Assembly (NCBI GenBank): GCA_023413645.1
Contig: JAEZPN010000054.1
Span: 1 to 24,070 of the forward strand
Length of the DNA: 24,070 bases
DNA from: Bacteroidota bacterium
Lineage (GTDB): Bacteria > Bacteroidota > Bacteroidia > Bacteroidales > Rikenellaceae
Reading direction: 5' to 3'
This document shows, piece by piece, positions 5,570 to 13,195 of this stretch (positions within the stretch are counted from its first letter, which is position 1; the number at the start of each line of letters is the position of its first letter). The translations under genes were made by a program, and so were the position numbers. The notes under the pieces were generated by a model, which worked only from the letters and a program-made list of their open reading frames with translations, ran no database searches and had not been told where the DNA came from.

Positions 5570-6997
5570 CTACTTTATCCAACCATCATATTCGAACTCG
5601 TCGCTGCGATATGCTGGGTCGATGTAAACATACATGCCATCAATCTTGCTCTGCAGCCACTTCTGGTATACCTTCGTCTGCTTATCCTCGAGCGCCATCT
5701 CTTCGATGCGTATGTAGTCCTCGTCGAGCGATGCCACGTGTGCGGGAATCACATCTACGAGCTTCACAATCTTGCTTAGCTGGTTGCCGTTGAGGTCGGT
5801 AGTCTGGAATGAGTTCGATACCTCGCCCTTCTTTAGGCGCATCAAAGCGTTGTAGTCCTCCAACGACTTGCCACCCATCTGACCGAAGTCCTCCTTGAGG
5901 AAGCGTGTAGCGGTGAGACGCGCACCATCGTAGACACCCATGCGCTCCAAGACGTCGTGGTTAGAGACGATACCACCGTTGTTGCGCGATGTAGCATCAT
6001 CCGAGAAGCGTAGTGCAGCATCCTCGAATGTCAACGAGTCGAGGCGTATGAGGCGCGCGATGCTGTCGAGCTCGTGTGCGGGCTGCATAAGCTCCTCGCG
6101 TGTGAAGGTGGGGCGTAAGAGGATGTGACGGCAGTGGTAGTTCTCGCCCTGCTTGTCTATAAGTTCGATGATGTGGAAGCCGAACTCTGTCTCCACAATC
6201 TCAGATACCTGACCGGGTTTAAGCTTCTCCAAAGCCTCAGCGAAGGGGCGTACGTACATTGACGAGGGTCCTGGCTCCATCTCGCCACCATAGATGGCCG
6301 AACCGTCGAGAGAGTACATACGTGCCAAGGTCGAAAACTTTGTCTCGCCCTTGATGATACGCTCGCGCATGTCGAGGAGACGCTCCTTGGTGCGGAGCTG
6401 TGCATCCTTAAGTGATGCGGGGAGCTTTGTGATCTGTGCGTAGACATACTGCTCACCGATGATGGGGAGGCTGTCCTTATCGATACGATTGTAGAAGCGC
6501 TCAACCTCGCCAGGCACTACCGTAACCTTGCTCACTACATCCATGCGCATAGCCTGAGCATATGCCTGCTCCTCGTTGCGTGTGCGCAGCATCTCGCGGT
6601 AGGCGAAGATGGGCATGTGCTCCTTGGTCTCGAGCTCGGCAATGCCACCAGCCTCCTCGATAAGCATCTGGAGGTAGGTCTCGATGCGTGATGCTATATC
6701 TGCTGAGTTGATGGGCACAGAGTCGATGAGGGCCTGGTTGTATAGTAACTTCTGCTCCAAGAGAGCCTCGAGAGCCTCGTTCATGGGGTCGCGGTCAGAG
6801 GTGTAACCCATCTGTCGGCGCTGTGCTACGAGCGCATCGGCATACTCTGCAACCTCGGAGTGGAGAATAGATGAACCACCCACAACGGCAACAACCTTGT
6901 CGAGCATCACCTGTCGACGCTCCTGTGCTACGGCACTTGTGGCAGTGGCAAATAGGCCTGCGGCAATGGCCGCAACAATCATAATCTTTCTTAACAT
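5570..6997 (-). CDS. surA: SurA-like periplasmic peptidyl-prolyl isomerase/chaperone
   Basis: A 475-residue protein with a signal peptide (cleavage after AVA, about residue 24), a SurA N-terminal helical domain (about 30-165, starting DKVVAVVGGSSILHSEV), and two parvulin domains. Parvulin 1 is about 181-284 and keeps FSTLARMYSLDGSAIYGGEME, LKPGQVSEIVETEFGFHIIELI. Parvulin 2 starts at YHCRHILL (287-294) and keeps FEDAALRFSDDATSRNNGGIV. SurA escorts outer-membrane barrel proteins through the periplasm to the BAM complex and isomerises prolyl bonds. The protein is near the usual length (about 430-470). Its ATG is 29 nt after the stop of the PpiC-like lipoprotein, so the two are co-transcribed. 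The tandem barrels at 9815-12858 are plausible clients. Confidence 0.93.
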   Translation of the reverse strand: MLRKIMIVAAIAAGLFATATSAVAQERRQVMLDKVVAVVGGSSILHSEVAEYADALVAQRRQMGYTSDRDPMNEALEALLEQKLLYNQALIDSVPINSADIASRIETYLQMLIEEAGGIAELETKEHMPIFAYREMLRTRNEEQAYAQAMRMDVVSKVTVVPGEVERFYNRIDKDSLPIIGEQYVYAQITKLPASLKDAQLRTKERLLDMRERIIKGETKFSTLARMYSLDGSAIYGGEMEPGPSSMYVRPFAEALEKLKPGQVSEIVETEFGFHIIELIDKQGENYHCRHILLRPTFTREELMQPAHELDSIARLIRLDSLTFEDAALRFSDDATSRNNGGIVSNHDVLERMGVYDGARLTATRFLKEDFGQMGGKSLEDYNALMRLKKGEVSNSFQTTDLNGNQLSKIVKLVDVIPAHVASLDEDYIRIEEMALEDKQTKVYQKWLQSKIDGMYVYIDPAYRSDEFEYDGWIK

Positions 6998-7026
6998 ATA
7001 TCTTTTTCGTTTCTTACGTTAGTGTG

Positions 7027-8019
7027 CTACTCTTGTGCGCTCTCGGTGATTATCACATCCTCCTCCTCGATGGTCTCCTCGGCATCGCGAACCCTGGCGG
7101 GTGCGCTCTCCTCGGTATCGGGGTTGTAACTCATCGATTTGAGTAGTACCTCGTCGCGCAACAACACGCGTCCCTCCTCTACCGATGTGCGCTTAAGCTC
7201 TGCCTCATACTCCGCAACAATCTGGTCACGGCGCTCGGCATAGAGTCTACGACGTATGTCGCTCTCGACAGATGCTATTGGTGCAAGCTCACCCTTGAGT
7301 GCGCGGTCGGTGATGATGAAGTAGAAGTGTGCATCGTCCGAACTCATCTGCTGCACGTTGCTCTTCGTGATAAGGTCGTTGTATGTGCGTGAGCGCTCTG
7401 TGGGGAGGTTGCTCAAGAAGTCGGAGTACGACACCCACTGCGAGGCCATGTTGACAACGCTAAGCGAGTGCTTCTCTGCCAATGCCTCAAGCTCCGACCA
7501 ATCCTTTGCCTTTGCGGAGTTCTGCATGGCTGTTGTGAGCGTCGTGATATTGCGGAAGCTCTTAGGAACCTTTACAACTACGCCCTGCACGACATCGTGG
7601 TCGAGTTTGAAGGCTGCGCTATGGGCGCGGTAGTATGCCGAGATCTGCTTGTCGGTGATCTCCGCGTCGAGCATCTTGTCGATGTAGTACTGGTCGAGCT
7701 GGCGCATCATGAGTGACTGACGATAGCCCTCCACAAGGCGCTCTATATCCTCGGATGAGGTGAGTACCTCCTCGGCACGCTTCATCTTTAGGCGGTTGAG
7801 CACCCAGTTGTCGGCATACATTCGCATGAACGTAACGCTGTCAGCGCCAGTGATACCCACGGGCATATCGCGCATAACGTCGTCGATGCGTAGTTCAACG
7901 CCATCAACCACGGCGATTACATCGTCATCAAGTTTGGCATTGCCTCCCTTGTCGCCATCAGAACATGAGATGGCAACAGCGGCTAGTAGTGTGCAGAGTA
8001 TGTAGTTTAGTTTTCGCAT
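7027..8019 (-). CDS. SurA/PpiC-like lipoprotein chaperone
   Basis: A 330-residue protein starting at the ATG at 8017-8019. A longer frame opening with TTG at 8040 is rejected because that codon lies beside the promoter box. The N-terminus is a lipoprotein signal with the lipid-carrying Cys at residue 19 (AVAISC-SDGD). The next part, DVIAVVDGVELRIDDVMRDMP, is the SurA N-domain opening. The parvulin region (about 145-255) is degenerate: it lacks the HILV histidine and the GGDLG loop, so isomerase activity is doubtful and a pure chaperone role is more likely. The C-terminus is acidic. It is the first gene of the operon with surA, the OstA-like gene and the GH2-like gene. Paired PpiC-type genes upstream of an OstA-like gene are a recurring Bacteroidetes arrangement. 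Confidence 0.85.
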   Translation of the reverse strand: MRKLNYILCTLLAAVAISCSDGDKGGNAKLDDDVIAVVDGVELRIDDVMRDMPVGITGADSVTFMRMYADNWVLNRLKMKRAEEVLTSSEDIERLVEGYRQSLMMRQLDQYYIDKMLDAEITDKQISAYYRAHSAAFKLDHDVVQGVVVKVPKSFRNITTLTTAMQNSAKAKDWSELEALAEKHSLSVVNMASQWVSYSDFLSNLPTERSRTYNDLITKSNVQQMSSDDAHFYFIITDRALKGELAPIASVESDIRRRLYAERRDQIVAEYEAELKRTSVEEGRVLLRDEVLLKSMSYNPDTEESAPARVRDAEETIEEEDVIITESAQE

Positions 8020-8029
8020 AATCAACTTG

Positions 8030-8037
8030 CAAAGATA
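8030..8037 (-). promoter_or_regulatory. -7 box of the ppiC-surA-ostA operon
   Basis: TATCTTTG lies 10 nt upstream of the chosen ATG, predicting a 5' leader of only a few bases. An upstream TTG (in GCGTTGAAAAC) is closer than the usual spacing. Confidence 0.7.
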
Positions 8038-8103
8038 CAATTTTTCTTTGTTTTCAACGCATATTATTCGAGATTATTGCGTAGCAATAGGATTTTTACA
8101 AAA

Positions 8104-8357
8104 AAGAGAGGCTGAATAAAAAGTGTATTTTGTCGTTCTTTGTCGTGATAAGGCGTCATCTACTTCCGCCAACAAATTATCTCAGCAATGGGCAGTATGC
8201 TAAAGTACAGCCCATCGCCTCGAAATTTGCCGAGCGTTGTATCTAATGCCTTCTGACAACAAATGAGCTCGCCCTCAAAATGCTCATTTACGCTTTAGTA
8301 AACTCCGCTTTTTCGGGCTTCGCAAGCCTAAAACTACATCTTTTTATTCAACCTCTT
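8104..8357. repeat. 254-bp non-coding element with terminal inverted repeats (MITE-like)
   Basis: The left end, AAGAGAGGCTGAATAAAAAG (8104-8123) running on into TGTATTTT, is the reverse complement of the right end (8329-8357, reading AAGAGGTTGAATAAAAAG then ATGTAGTTTTAG), with a few differences. Inside are a hairpin ATGGGCaGTA..TACaGCCCAT (8188-8215), TTTAC..GTAAA (8287-8302) and GGCTT-CGC-AAGCC (8316-8328). There is no ORF of substance. The element fills most of the 388-bp gap between the rdgB stop and the start of the operon. It could be a non-autonomous transposon relic or a repeat-family RNA structure. Confidence 0.55.
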
Positions 8358-8391
8358 AAAGCAAAGAGGATGGCTAAAATTAGTCATCCCC
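8358..8391 (-). terminator. probable terminator of rdgB
   Basis: On the minus strand GGGGATGAC (8383-8391) pairs with GCCATCCTC (8366-8374) with one mismatch and one wobble, followed by TTTGCTTT. It lies 16 nt after the rdgB stop. Confidence 0.6.
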
Positions 8392-8407
8392 ACTGCTATT
8401 TTTTCGT

Positions 8408-8977
8408 CTATAAAATCTTGACCAATGCCTCGACGGCACGACCTCGGTGCGATATGGCATTCTTCTCTTCGGCGCTCATCTCGGCAAACGAGATGTCATA
8501 GCCCTCGGGGATGAACAAAGGGTCGTAGCCGAAGCCCTCGCTACCCGCCATAGAGGTTGCTATACGTCCCTCGACGATGCCCTCGACCTGCTCCTCTACG
8601 CCGTTGCGAATCAGCGATATAACGGTGCGGAATCGAGCCTTGCGGTTCTCCTTGCCCTCGAGCTCGCTGAGTAGCTTTGCGTTGTTTGCGGCAAAGTCGT
8701 GGCCATCGGTGGCATAGCGTGCAGAGTGCACGCCGGGAGCACCATTTAGAGCCTCAACCTCGAGGCCTGTGTCGTCGGCAAAACAGTCTAAACCCGTGCG
8801 CTCATATACGTAGCGCGCCTTGATTGAGGCATTCTCATCGAGCGTAGCACCCGTCTCGGGAATATCCTCTGTGATGCCCACCTCGCGGAGTGTGACAAGC
8901 TCATATCCATCGCCCAACACAGCCTTCACCTCGGAAAGTTTGTGGGCATTATTCGTAGCAAATACAATGCGTTTCAT
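8408..8977 (-). CDS. rdgB: RdgB/HAM1-type non-canonical purine NTP pyrophosphatase
   Basis: A 189-residue protein. It hydrolyses dITP, ITP and XTP to monophosphates plus pyrophosphate, keeping deaminated purines out of DNA and RNA; it is cytosolic. The family signature opens the protein (FATNNAHKLSEV, residues 6-17, nucleotide-binding). The catalytic segment FADDTGLEVEALNGAPGVHSARYA is at 66-89, with Asp69 as the likely general base. GSEGFGYDPLFIPEGY and SHRGRA near the end complete the set. The length is typical (about 190-200). The ATG lies only 4 nt after a TATCTTTG box and 21 nt after the preceding lipoprotein gene, so it may be read both from that operon and from its own promoter. Confidence 0.97.
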   Translation of the reverse strand: MKRIVFATNNAHKLSEVKAVLGDGYELVTLREVGITEDIPETGATLDENASIKARYVYERTGLDCFADDTGLEVEALNGAPGVHSARYATDGHDFAANNAKLLSELEGKENRKARFRTVISLIRNGVEEQVEGIVEGRIATSMAGSEGFGYDPLFIPEGYDISFAEMSAEEKNAISHRGRAVEALVKIL

Positions 8978-8981
8978 GGCG

Positions 8982-8989
8982 CAAAGATA
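8982..8989 (-). promoter_or_regulatory. -7 box abutting the rdgB start codon
   Basis: TATCTTTG is followed by CGCC and then the ATG. Start sites normally fall about 5-7 nt downstream of such boxes, so the transcript would be leaderless or nearly so. Confidence 0.6.
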
Positions 8990-8998
8990 GCGAAAATT

Positions 8999-9802
8999 TT
9001 AGAAATAGTATCCCTGCTTGTCGCCTAAACACTCTATGCTGACGCCATAATGATAGTCATTTTTGACTATGTATGCTGTAATCTTGTCGGTGGTGTTGTA
9101 GAGCTCGTCGGTTACGGTGATGACCATTCTGCCCTTGGTGGGAACAATGTCGTAGTATTGCTCGTTGCTGAATCTCAGCCACTCGGTGATCTTTGTTGTC
9201 ACGGTGAGAGGGTTGGTGTAGCTCTCCTCGCGGTCAACCATCACGAGTGTGCCCTTAAACTCGATGTCGGGAGTGCCCTCTTCGTTGTAGAACATCTTAG
9301 CCGTGAACTCGCCATATCCCGTTGACTCACTGTTATATATGCTATTGAAAACGACATAGTATGTATCCTTCTCAGTCTCGCGTATGGTGAGGTCGAAGCC
9401 GTTGCCTCCAGTGCGTGTTATCTCCCATTTGTCTTGCTGCATCACGAAGGTTATGCTATATGTTGTGCCATATCCCGTTTCATAGATGAGGGTGTGGACG
9501 TTATCCACAACGGTAATCTCCTTGGGGTTGTTTAGCTTCTCGCGCTTGAATCTGTCAGACTCGCTATTCGAGCTATTTCCCGTTCCATTCTCTACCTCGA
9601 AGTCATCCTCGATTGTGAGGTAGTAGTTGTAATTGGCAACGAGGTTGAAAATCTCGTTTACGCGCTGCAGATCTGGGTAGGCGATATCCCAAATTGTCTT
9701 GCCAAGTCTGTCGGGGCGAGGTGTTGTGCCCTCATCGCACTCACACGCTGATAATGAGAGTATTGCAAATGCTATTGTAGCGTATTGTAAAAGTCGTTTC
9801 AT
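8999..9802 (-). CDS. uncharacterised lipoprotein
   Basis: A 267-residue protein with a lipoprotein signal peptide and lipobox LSAC (Cys20), followed by a short charged spacer. The mature part is predicted all-beta with many Thr, Tyr and Gly residues, including strands such as TYSITFVMQQDKWEITRTGG and GEFTAKMFYNEEGTPDIEFKGTLVMV. I do not recognise a named domain. It starts 12 nt after the last barrel gene at 9815-10525 and is probably the fourth gene of the operon beginning at 11939. A role with those barrels at the outer membrane is inferred from position only. Confidence 0.8.
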   Translation of the reverse strand: MKRLLQYATIAFAILSLSACECDEGTTPRPDRLGKTIWDIAYPDLQRVNEIFNLVANYNYYLTIEDDFEVENGTGNSSNSESDRFKREKLNNPKEITVVDNVHTLIYETGYGTTYSITFVMQQDKWEITRTGGNGFDLTIRETEKDTYYVVFNSIYNSESTGYGEFTAKMFYNEEGTPDIEFKGTLVMVDREESYTNPLTVTTKITEWLRFSNEQYYDIVPTKGRMVITVTDELYNTTDKITAYIVKNDYHYGVSIECLGDKQGYYF

Positions 9803-9814
9803 AGTCTCGAAGTG

Positions 9815-10525
9815 TTAAAATCTAAAACCTATACCTGCTCGTGCGCAGCCACTTAGGCCCGCGCCAATCTCCGCAAAGCCATAGAAGCCCTTGCCCACTG
9901 CGATGCCGAAATAGGTAAAGTCGTACATCGGGGTTAGGATGCCGCGGTTGTACTCAAAGCGCGCTGCGAGACCCAAGCCCACCGCCGAGTAGAGCTGAAC
10001 ATACTCGCGACGCATATACTCGAAGCGTAGGTTTAGGATAAGGCCCACGCCATAGCTGCCATTTGCGTATAATCTCTCTTCGGTGGCGATGTTGCGCACC
10101 TCGTTGTAGAGCGCTGTGAATGTCGCCTTACCGCCTATCGAGAGCCACTTCTTAACGTAGTGGTTGTACTCCAAAGATATTGGCGTAACCATATACGTTG
10201 GCGTGGTGTAGTAGCGATACTCGGCAAGCTTATCGCTCGCTGTAGGCATCTCCTGAGGTCTGATCTCGTTTGAATCGTCCATGATGCCATCGAGGAAGAG
10301 GTTCTGAATGTAGCTGGGCGAACCGAGTGTGAGGCGTATGTTGTGGTGCCAACGCAGTGTATCACCCTCGCGGTGCTCCTGCTCCTGCACAACGATATAG
10401 GATGTGCGTTGGTATGCCTCCTCGGGGCTAAGCTCTTGCGCTTGTGCCTTTGGTGCAAATGCTCCACCCGCAAAGAGTGTCGCGAGTAGTAGCACGATGA
10501 TATTTCTATATGCTTTCATTGCCAT
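9815..10525 (-). CDS. small outer-membrane beta-barrel protein, paralogue 1
   Basis: A 236-residue protein with a signal peptide (about 1-30, ending AQA-Q). The C-terminal half carries the block shared by the four tandem paralogues: LRFEYMRREYVQLYSAVGLGL, then DFTYFGIAVGKGFYGFAEIGAGLSGCARAGIGFRF. Alternating hydrophobic strands and a C-terminal Phe fit a BAM-inserted barrel of perhaps eight strands. The first ATG (10523-10525) overlaps the upstream TAA by one base (TAATG), a sign of coupled translation. A second ATG two codons later (10517-10519) is an alternative start. The ligand or role is unknown. Confidence 0.82.
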   Translation of the reverse strand: MAMKAYRNIIVLLLATLFAGGAFAPKAQAQELSPEEAYQRTSYIVVQEQEHREGDTLRWHHNIRLTLGSPSYIQNLFLDGIMDDSNEIRPQEMPTASDKLAEYRYYTTPTYMVTPISLEYNHYVKKWLSIGGKATFTALYNEVRNIATEERLYANGSYGVGLILNLRFEYMRREYVQLYSAVGLGLAARFEYNRGILTPMYDFTYFGIAVGKGFYGFAEIGAGLSGCARAGIGFRF

Positions 10526-11226
10526 TAATATTTTTTGTTAAACCTACATCCAAAACCTGCGCTTATGACACCGCGGTTGCCCGCGCCTATGTCGAGATAG
10601 CCAAACCAGTTGCGACCCACGGTGATGCCGAAGAATGTAACGTCGTAGGCCACACCAAAACGCTGTATCTCTGAGGTTAGCGTGTTCTCGTAGAACTCAT
10701 ACGTAGCGCCCAATCCGAGACCCGAGTAGAGCTGCACGATGCCACGATTTACCCACGCAAAGCGTATTACGGGCATAAAGGTAATGTTGTTGTAGCTGAA
10801 GGCATCCACGCGGCTATGGTCTATCTTGTTCGACACACGCTCATAGCCCGTTGTCCACGACGCTACGGCACCTATGTAGCACCAGCGCTTGAGCCAACCG
10901 CCCATATCTAAGTTTGTGGTAAACCATCTTGTGTTATTTACCGTGGTGTTGGGAGGAAGCATCACGGGGTAGTCCTTCCAGTATAACGCTGAGGCGTAGC
11001 CCGATGGAGTGTAGGGGTTGTAGCCAAGGCCGATGCGGAACTCTCCCTGGCCCGTGTAGTCGCTCTTTATGGTTACCTTCGACTCTTCCTTGCTGTATGG
11101 CACATATTCCACACGATATACGCCGTTGGCATCTTCATACTCGTATGTCTGTGCACTCAGCTTCGTGGGCAGTGCGACGAGCGCTGCGACGAGCAGTAGG
11201 AGTGTTATGCTGCATTTATGTTTCAT
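10525..11226 (-). CDS. small outer-membrane beta-barrel protein, paralogue 2
   Basis: A 233-residue protein with a signal peptide ending LSA-Q (about residue 25), followed by TYEYEDANGVYRVEYVPYSK, close to the N-terminus of paralogue 3 (TYEFRDSTGIYRVQYISK). The shared block is IRFAWVNRGIVQLYSGLGLGA, then DVTFFGITVGRNWFGYLDIGAG. It is the most divergent of the four: the FEYMRRE motif reads FAWVNRG, and the protein ends in GCRFNKKY, so the terminal aromatic is Tyr after a short basic extension. It lies 32 nt after paralogue 3 and overlaps paralogue 1 by one base. Confidence 0.82.
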   Translation of the reverse strand: MKHKCSITLLLLVAALVALPTKLSAQTYEYEDANGVYRVEYVPYSKEESKVTIKSDYTGQGEFRIGLGYNPYTPSGYASALYWKDYPVMLPPNTTVNNTRWFTTNLDMGGWLKRWCYIGAVASWTTGYERVSNKIDHSRVDAFSYNNITFMPVIRFAWVNRGIVQLYSGLGLGATYEFYENTLTSEIQRFGVAYDVTFFGITVGRNWFGYLDIGAGNRGVISAGFGCRFNKKY

Positions 11227-11258
11227 AGTAGAGTATTATTAGGTTTCGTTTGCTATTA

Positions 11259-11939
11259 CTAAAATTTTGCACCCATGCCAAAGCGTAAGCAACCACTTGT
11301 GCCGCCACCAACCTCTGCAAAGCCGTAGATGCTCTTGCCAACCGATACTCCGAAGTAGGTCATATCGACAAATGGGGTGACTGTCTGTACTCTATCACAG
11401 GTATGCACCGTCATACCTACGCCGAAGCCCGAGTAGAGGCGTACAACCTCCCTGCGCATATACTCGAAACGCATGGTAAAGAAGCCTCCCGCAACGAAAC
11501 TGCTACTCGTATCTATTCCCACTCTTTCGTCCGTAAGCTTGTCATACTTATATCTATATTCTGCCGAGAACGATGCCTTTCCGCCTATAAGGAGCCAATC
11601 CTTTACGTAGCCGCTATATTCGAGTGTGAGGGGCGGAATATAGATGTACGATGAGTAGTAGTAGTTCGATGCGCGAGTGTCGAAAATAGCCTCCACAATC
11701 TCACCCGTCGTAGCACCGTTAATAGAGAGTATGCTGAGGCCCCCCGGCATGCCTATACCTATGCGTATATCGTTGCGCCATGCGCGCGAGGGTGTAGTGC
11801 TCTTCTCGGTTTTTGAGATATACTGCACTCGGTATATACCCGTCGAGTCACGAAATTCGTATGTCTGTGCACTGAGCTCCAGTGGTAGCGCTATGAGTGC
11901 CGCCAAGAGCAGAAGAGTTATCTTGAATTTACGTTTCAT
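11259..11939 (-). CDS. small outer-membrane beta-barrel protein, paralogue 3
   Basis: A 226-residue protein with a signal peptide MKRKFKITLLLLAALIALPLELSA-Q. The first 10 or so residues and the whole upstream region match paralogue 4 almost base for base. The barrel block reads MRFEYMRREVVRLYSGFGVGM, then DMTYFGVSVGKSIYGFAEVGGGTSGCLRFGMGAKF, ending in Phe. It is the first gene of a probable four-gene operon (11939 down to 8999), with a good promoter at 11972-12004. Outer-membrane location is inferred from the signal peptide, strand pattern and terminal Phe. The function is not known. Confidence 0.83.
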   Translation of the reverse strand: MKRKFKITLLLLAALIALPLELSAQTYEFRDSTGIYRVQYISKTEKSTTPSRAWRNDIRIGIGMPGGLSILSINGATTGEIVEAIFDTRASNYYYSSYIYIPPLTLEYSGYVKDWLLIGGKASFSAEYRYKYDKLTDERVGIDTSSSFVAGGFFTMRFEYMRREVVRLYSGFGVGMTVHTCDRVQTVTPFVDMTYFGVSVGKSIYGFAEVGGGTSGCLRFGMGAKF

Positions 11940-12106
11940 GGTAGACCTGAAATTTGTTACTTTGTTTAATGCAAAGATACACTATGAATACCCTTTTCAC
12001 CAAATTTTTTGGCTTCGAATTTTTCCGCGACCCGCCACTTAAATCACTGAAAAACAATGCGTTACAAAACGTGATTTTGCGAGTTTTTCATCTTGTTGAT
12101 AATCAG
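11918..12106. repeat. duplicated upstream region, copy 1
   Basis: This stretch covers the signal-peptide start, leader, promoter and AT-rich upstream DNA of paralogue 3. It aligns without gaps at the checked landmarks to 12837-13025, exactly 919 bp away (start codon, promoter boxes and TGATAATCAG all at +919). It records a tandem duplication of a barrel gene with its control region. Confidence 0.8.
11972..12004 (-). promoter_or_regulatory. promoter of barrel paralogue 3 operon
   Basis: TTTG (12001-12004), 21 nt, then TATCTTTG (11972-11979): an almost ideal Bacteroidetes promoter. The predicted leader is about 25-30 nt. Confidence 0.8.
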
Positions 12107-12155
12107 CGAGTTACGACGATATGTGTAATATTGGTGTAGTAACTACTGATTATCA
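12097..12155. repeat. interrupted inverted repeat upstream of paralogue 3
   Basis: TGATAATCAG-cga-GTTAC (12097-12114) is mirrored by GTAAC-ta-CTGATTATCA (12139-12155) around a 24-nt loop. It could be a protein-binding site, or a weak hairpin downstream of the paralogue 4 stop. No T-run follows, so it is not a typical terminator. Confidence 0.5.
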
Positions 12156-12189
12156 TAGAGTTATGCGGGTATAAAACAAAAAAAGTGGC

Positions 12190-12858
12190 TTAGAATCTGC
12201 AACCTATACCTGCGCGTAGAAAACCACTCACGCCACCGCCAAATTCTGTATAACCGAAAAATTTTCTGCCGAAAGAGATGCCGATATATGTCCAGTCGAC
12301 CATCAATGTGGGGAGTGTTGTGATATCGGTGAAGCGAACACCAGCACCCACAGCACATCCCGAGTAGAGTTGAACACACTCTCTGCGCAGATACTCAAAA
12401 CGGAAGTTCGCCATGGCGCCCATAAGGTAGTTTCCAACTCTGCCCTGATATGCTCCACTCTCGGGGTCGTACAAATCCCCCTCTATCTGGGAGTAGTGTA
12501 GCTTCACACCCACAACCAACCACTCTTTGCGGTAGCGATTATACTCAAATGAGAGGGGTGTTAGATATGTTGTCTCTGGGGTGAAGAAGTCATTTAGCCC
12601 GAAATAAGTGTTGCCTGTTACGGCCATCAAAAAACCTTGAAGGCTTAAGATGCTTACACCACCTGGTACTCCTGCACCAATGCGTATGTCGTTGCGTGTT
12701 GCGAGTGTAATGTTCTTGCGCTTTGTGCCGTTATCCTCATACTGCGCGTAATAGCTATCAGTATAGTCGTTAGCTTCAAAATTTTGAGCACTTGACTTAC
12801 TTGGTAGTGCGATGAGTGCCACCAAGAGCAGAAGCGTTATCTTGAATTTACGTTTCAT
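12190..12858 (-). CDS. small outer-membrane beta-barrel protein, paralogue 4
   Basis: A 222-residue protein with signal peptide MKRKFKITLLLLVALIALPSKSSA-Q. It shares NDIRIGAGVPGGVSILSL with paralogue 3 (NDIRIGIGMPGGLSILSI) and the barrel block FRFEYLRRECVQLYSGCAVGA, then DWTYIGISFGRKFFGYTEFGGGVSGFLRAGIGCRF, ending in Phe. It is transcribed alone from a promoter that is a copy of the paralogue 3 promoter. The middle (about 75-130) differs strongly between paralogues, as expected for variable surface loops. The function is not known. Confidence 0.83.
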   Translation of the reverse strand: MKRKFKITLLLLVALIALPSKSSAQNFEANDYTDSYYAQYEDNGTKRKNITLATRNDIRIGAGVPGGVSILSLQGFLMAVTGNTYFGLNDFFTPETTYLTPLSFEYNRYRKEWLVVGVKLHYSQIEGDLYDPESGAYQGRVGNYLMGAMANFRFEYLRRECVQLYSGCAVGAGVRFTDITTLPTLMVDWTYIGISFGRKFFGYTEFGGGVSGFLRAGIGCRF

Positions 12859-13025
12859 GGTAGACCTGAAATTTGTTACTTTGTTTAATGCAAAGATACA
12901 CCATAAATACCCATTTCACCAAATTTTTTGGCTTCGAATTTTTCCGTGACCCATATCTTAAGTCGTTGAAAAACAATGTGTTATAAATGGTTATTTTTCG
13001 AGTTTTTCATCTTATTGATAATCAG
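12837..13025. repeat. duplicated upstream region, copy 2
   Basis: Counterpart of 11918-12106. Beyond it, 13026-13110 is AT-rich with no gene. A degenerate word, AATCAnnnAGTTA followed by TGTGTAATA, starts at 13020 and again at 13060; a related copy starts at 12101. Confidence 0.8.
12891..12923 (-). promoter_or_regulatory. promoter of barrel paralogue 4
   Basis: TTTG (12920-12923), 21 nt, TATCTTTG (12891-12898); same architecture as the promoter of paralogue 3. Confidence 0.8.
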
Positions 13026-13110
13026 GTAGTTACGTGTGTAATAATGTTAATGTGTAGAAAATCAACGAGTTATATGTGTAATATGACGTTAATATTAGTA
13101 ATAATGGAAT

Positions 13111-13167
13111 AAAAAATGGGTCACAAGGTTTGTTGTGGTGATTTCCCTTTTTGAACCTTTGTGACCC
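13111..13167 (-). terminator. terminator of the HAD phosphatase gene
   Basis: On the minus strand GGGTCACAAAGGTT (13154-13167) pairs with AACCTTGTGACCC (13118-13130), with one bulged base and a 23-nt loop, followed by A and T6. Confidence 0.75.
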
Positions 13168-13195
13168 TTTTCTATGTTGCTGTTTTGTACTGCTC

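Noticed and set aside
8017..8040. Upstream TTG start for the PpiC-like lipoprotein
   Set aside because: It is adjacent to the promoter box and would bury the lipoprotein signal. The ATG at 8017-8019 gives a normal signal peptide.
8104..8357. Insertion sequence with transposase
   Set aside because: There is no ORF long enough for a transposase. It can at most be a non-autonomous element.
12097..12155. Invertible promoter switch at the inverted repeat
   Set aside because: The arms enclose only 24 nt with no promoter box between them, and no recombinase gene is nearby.
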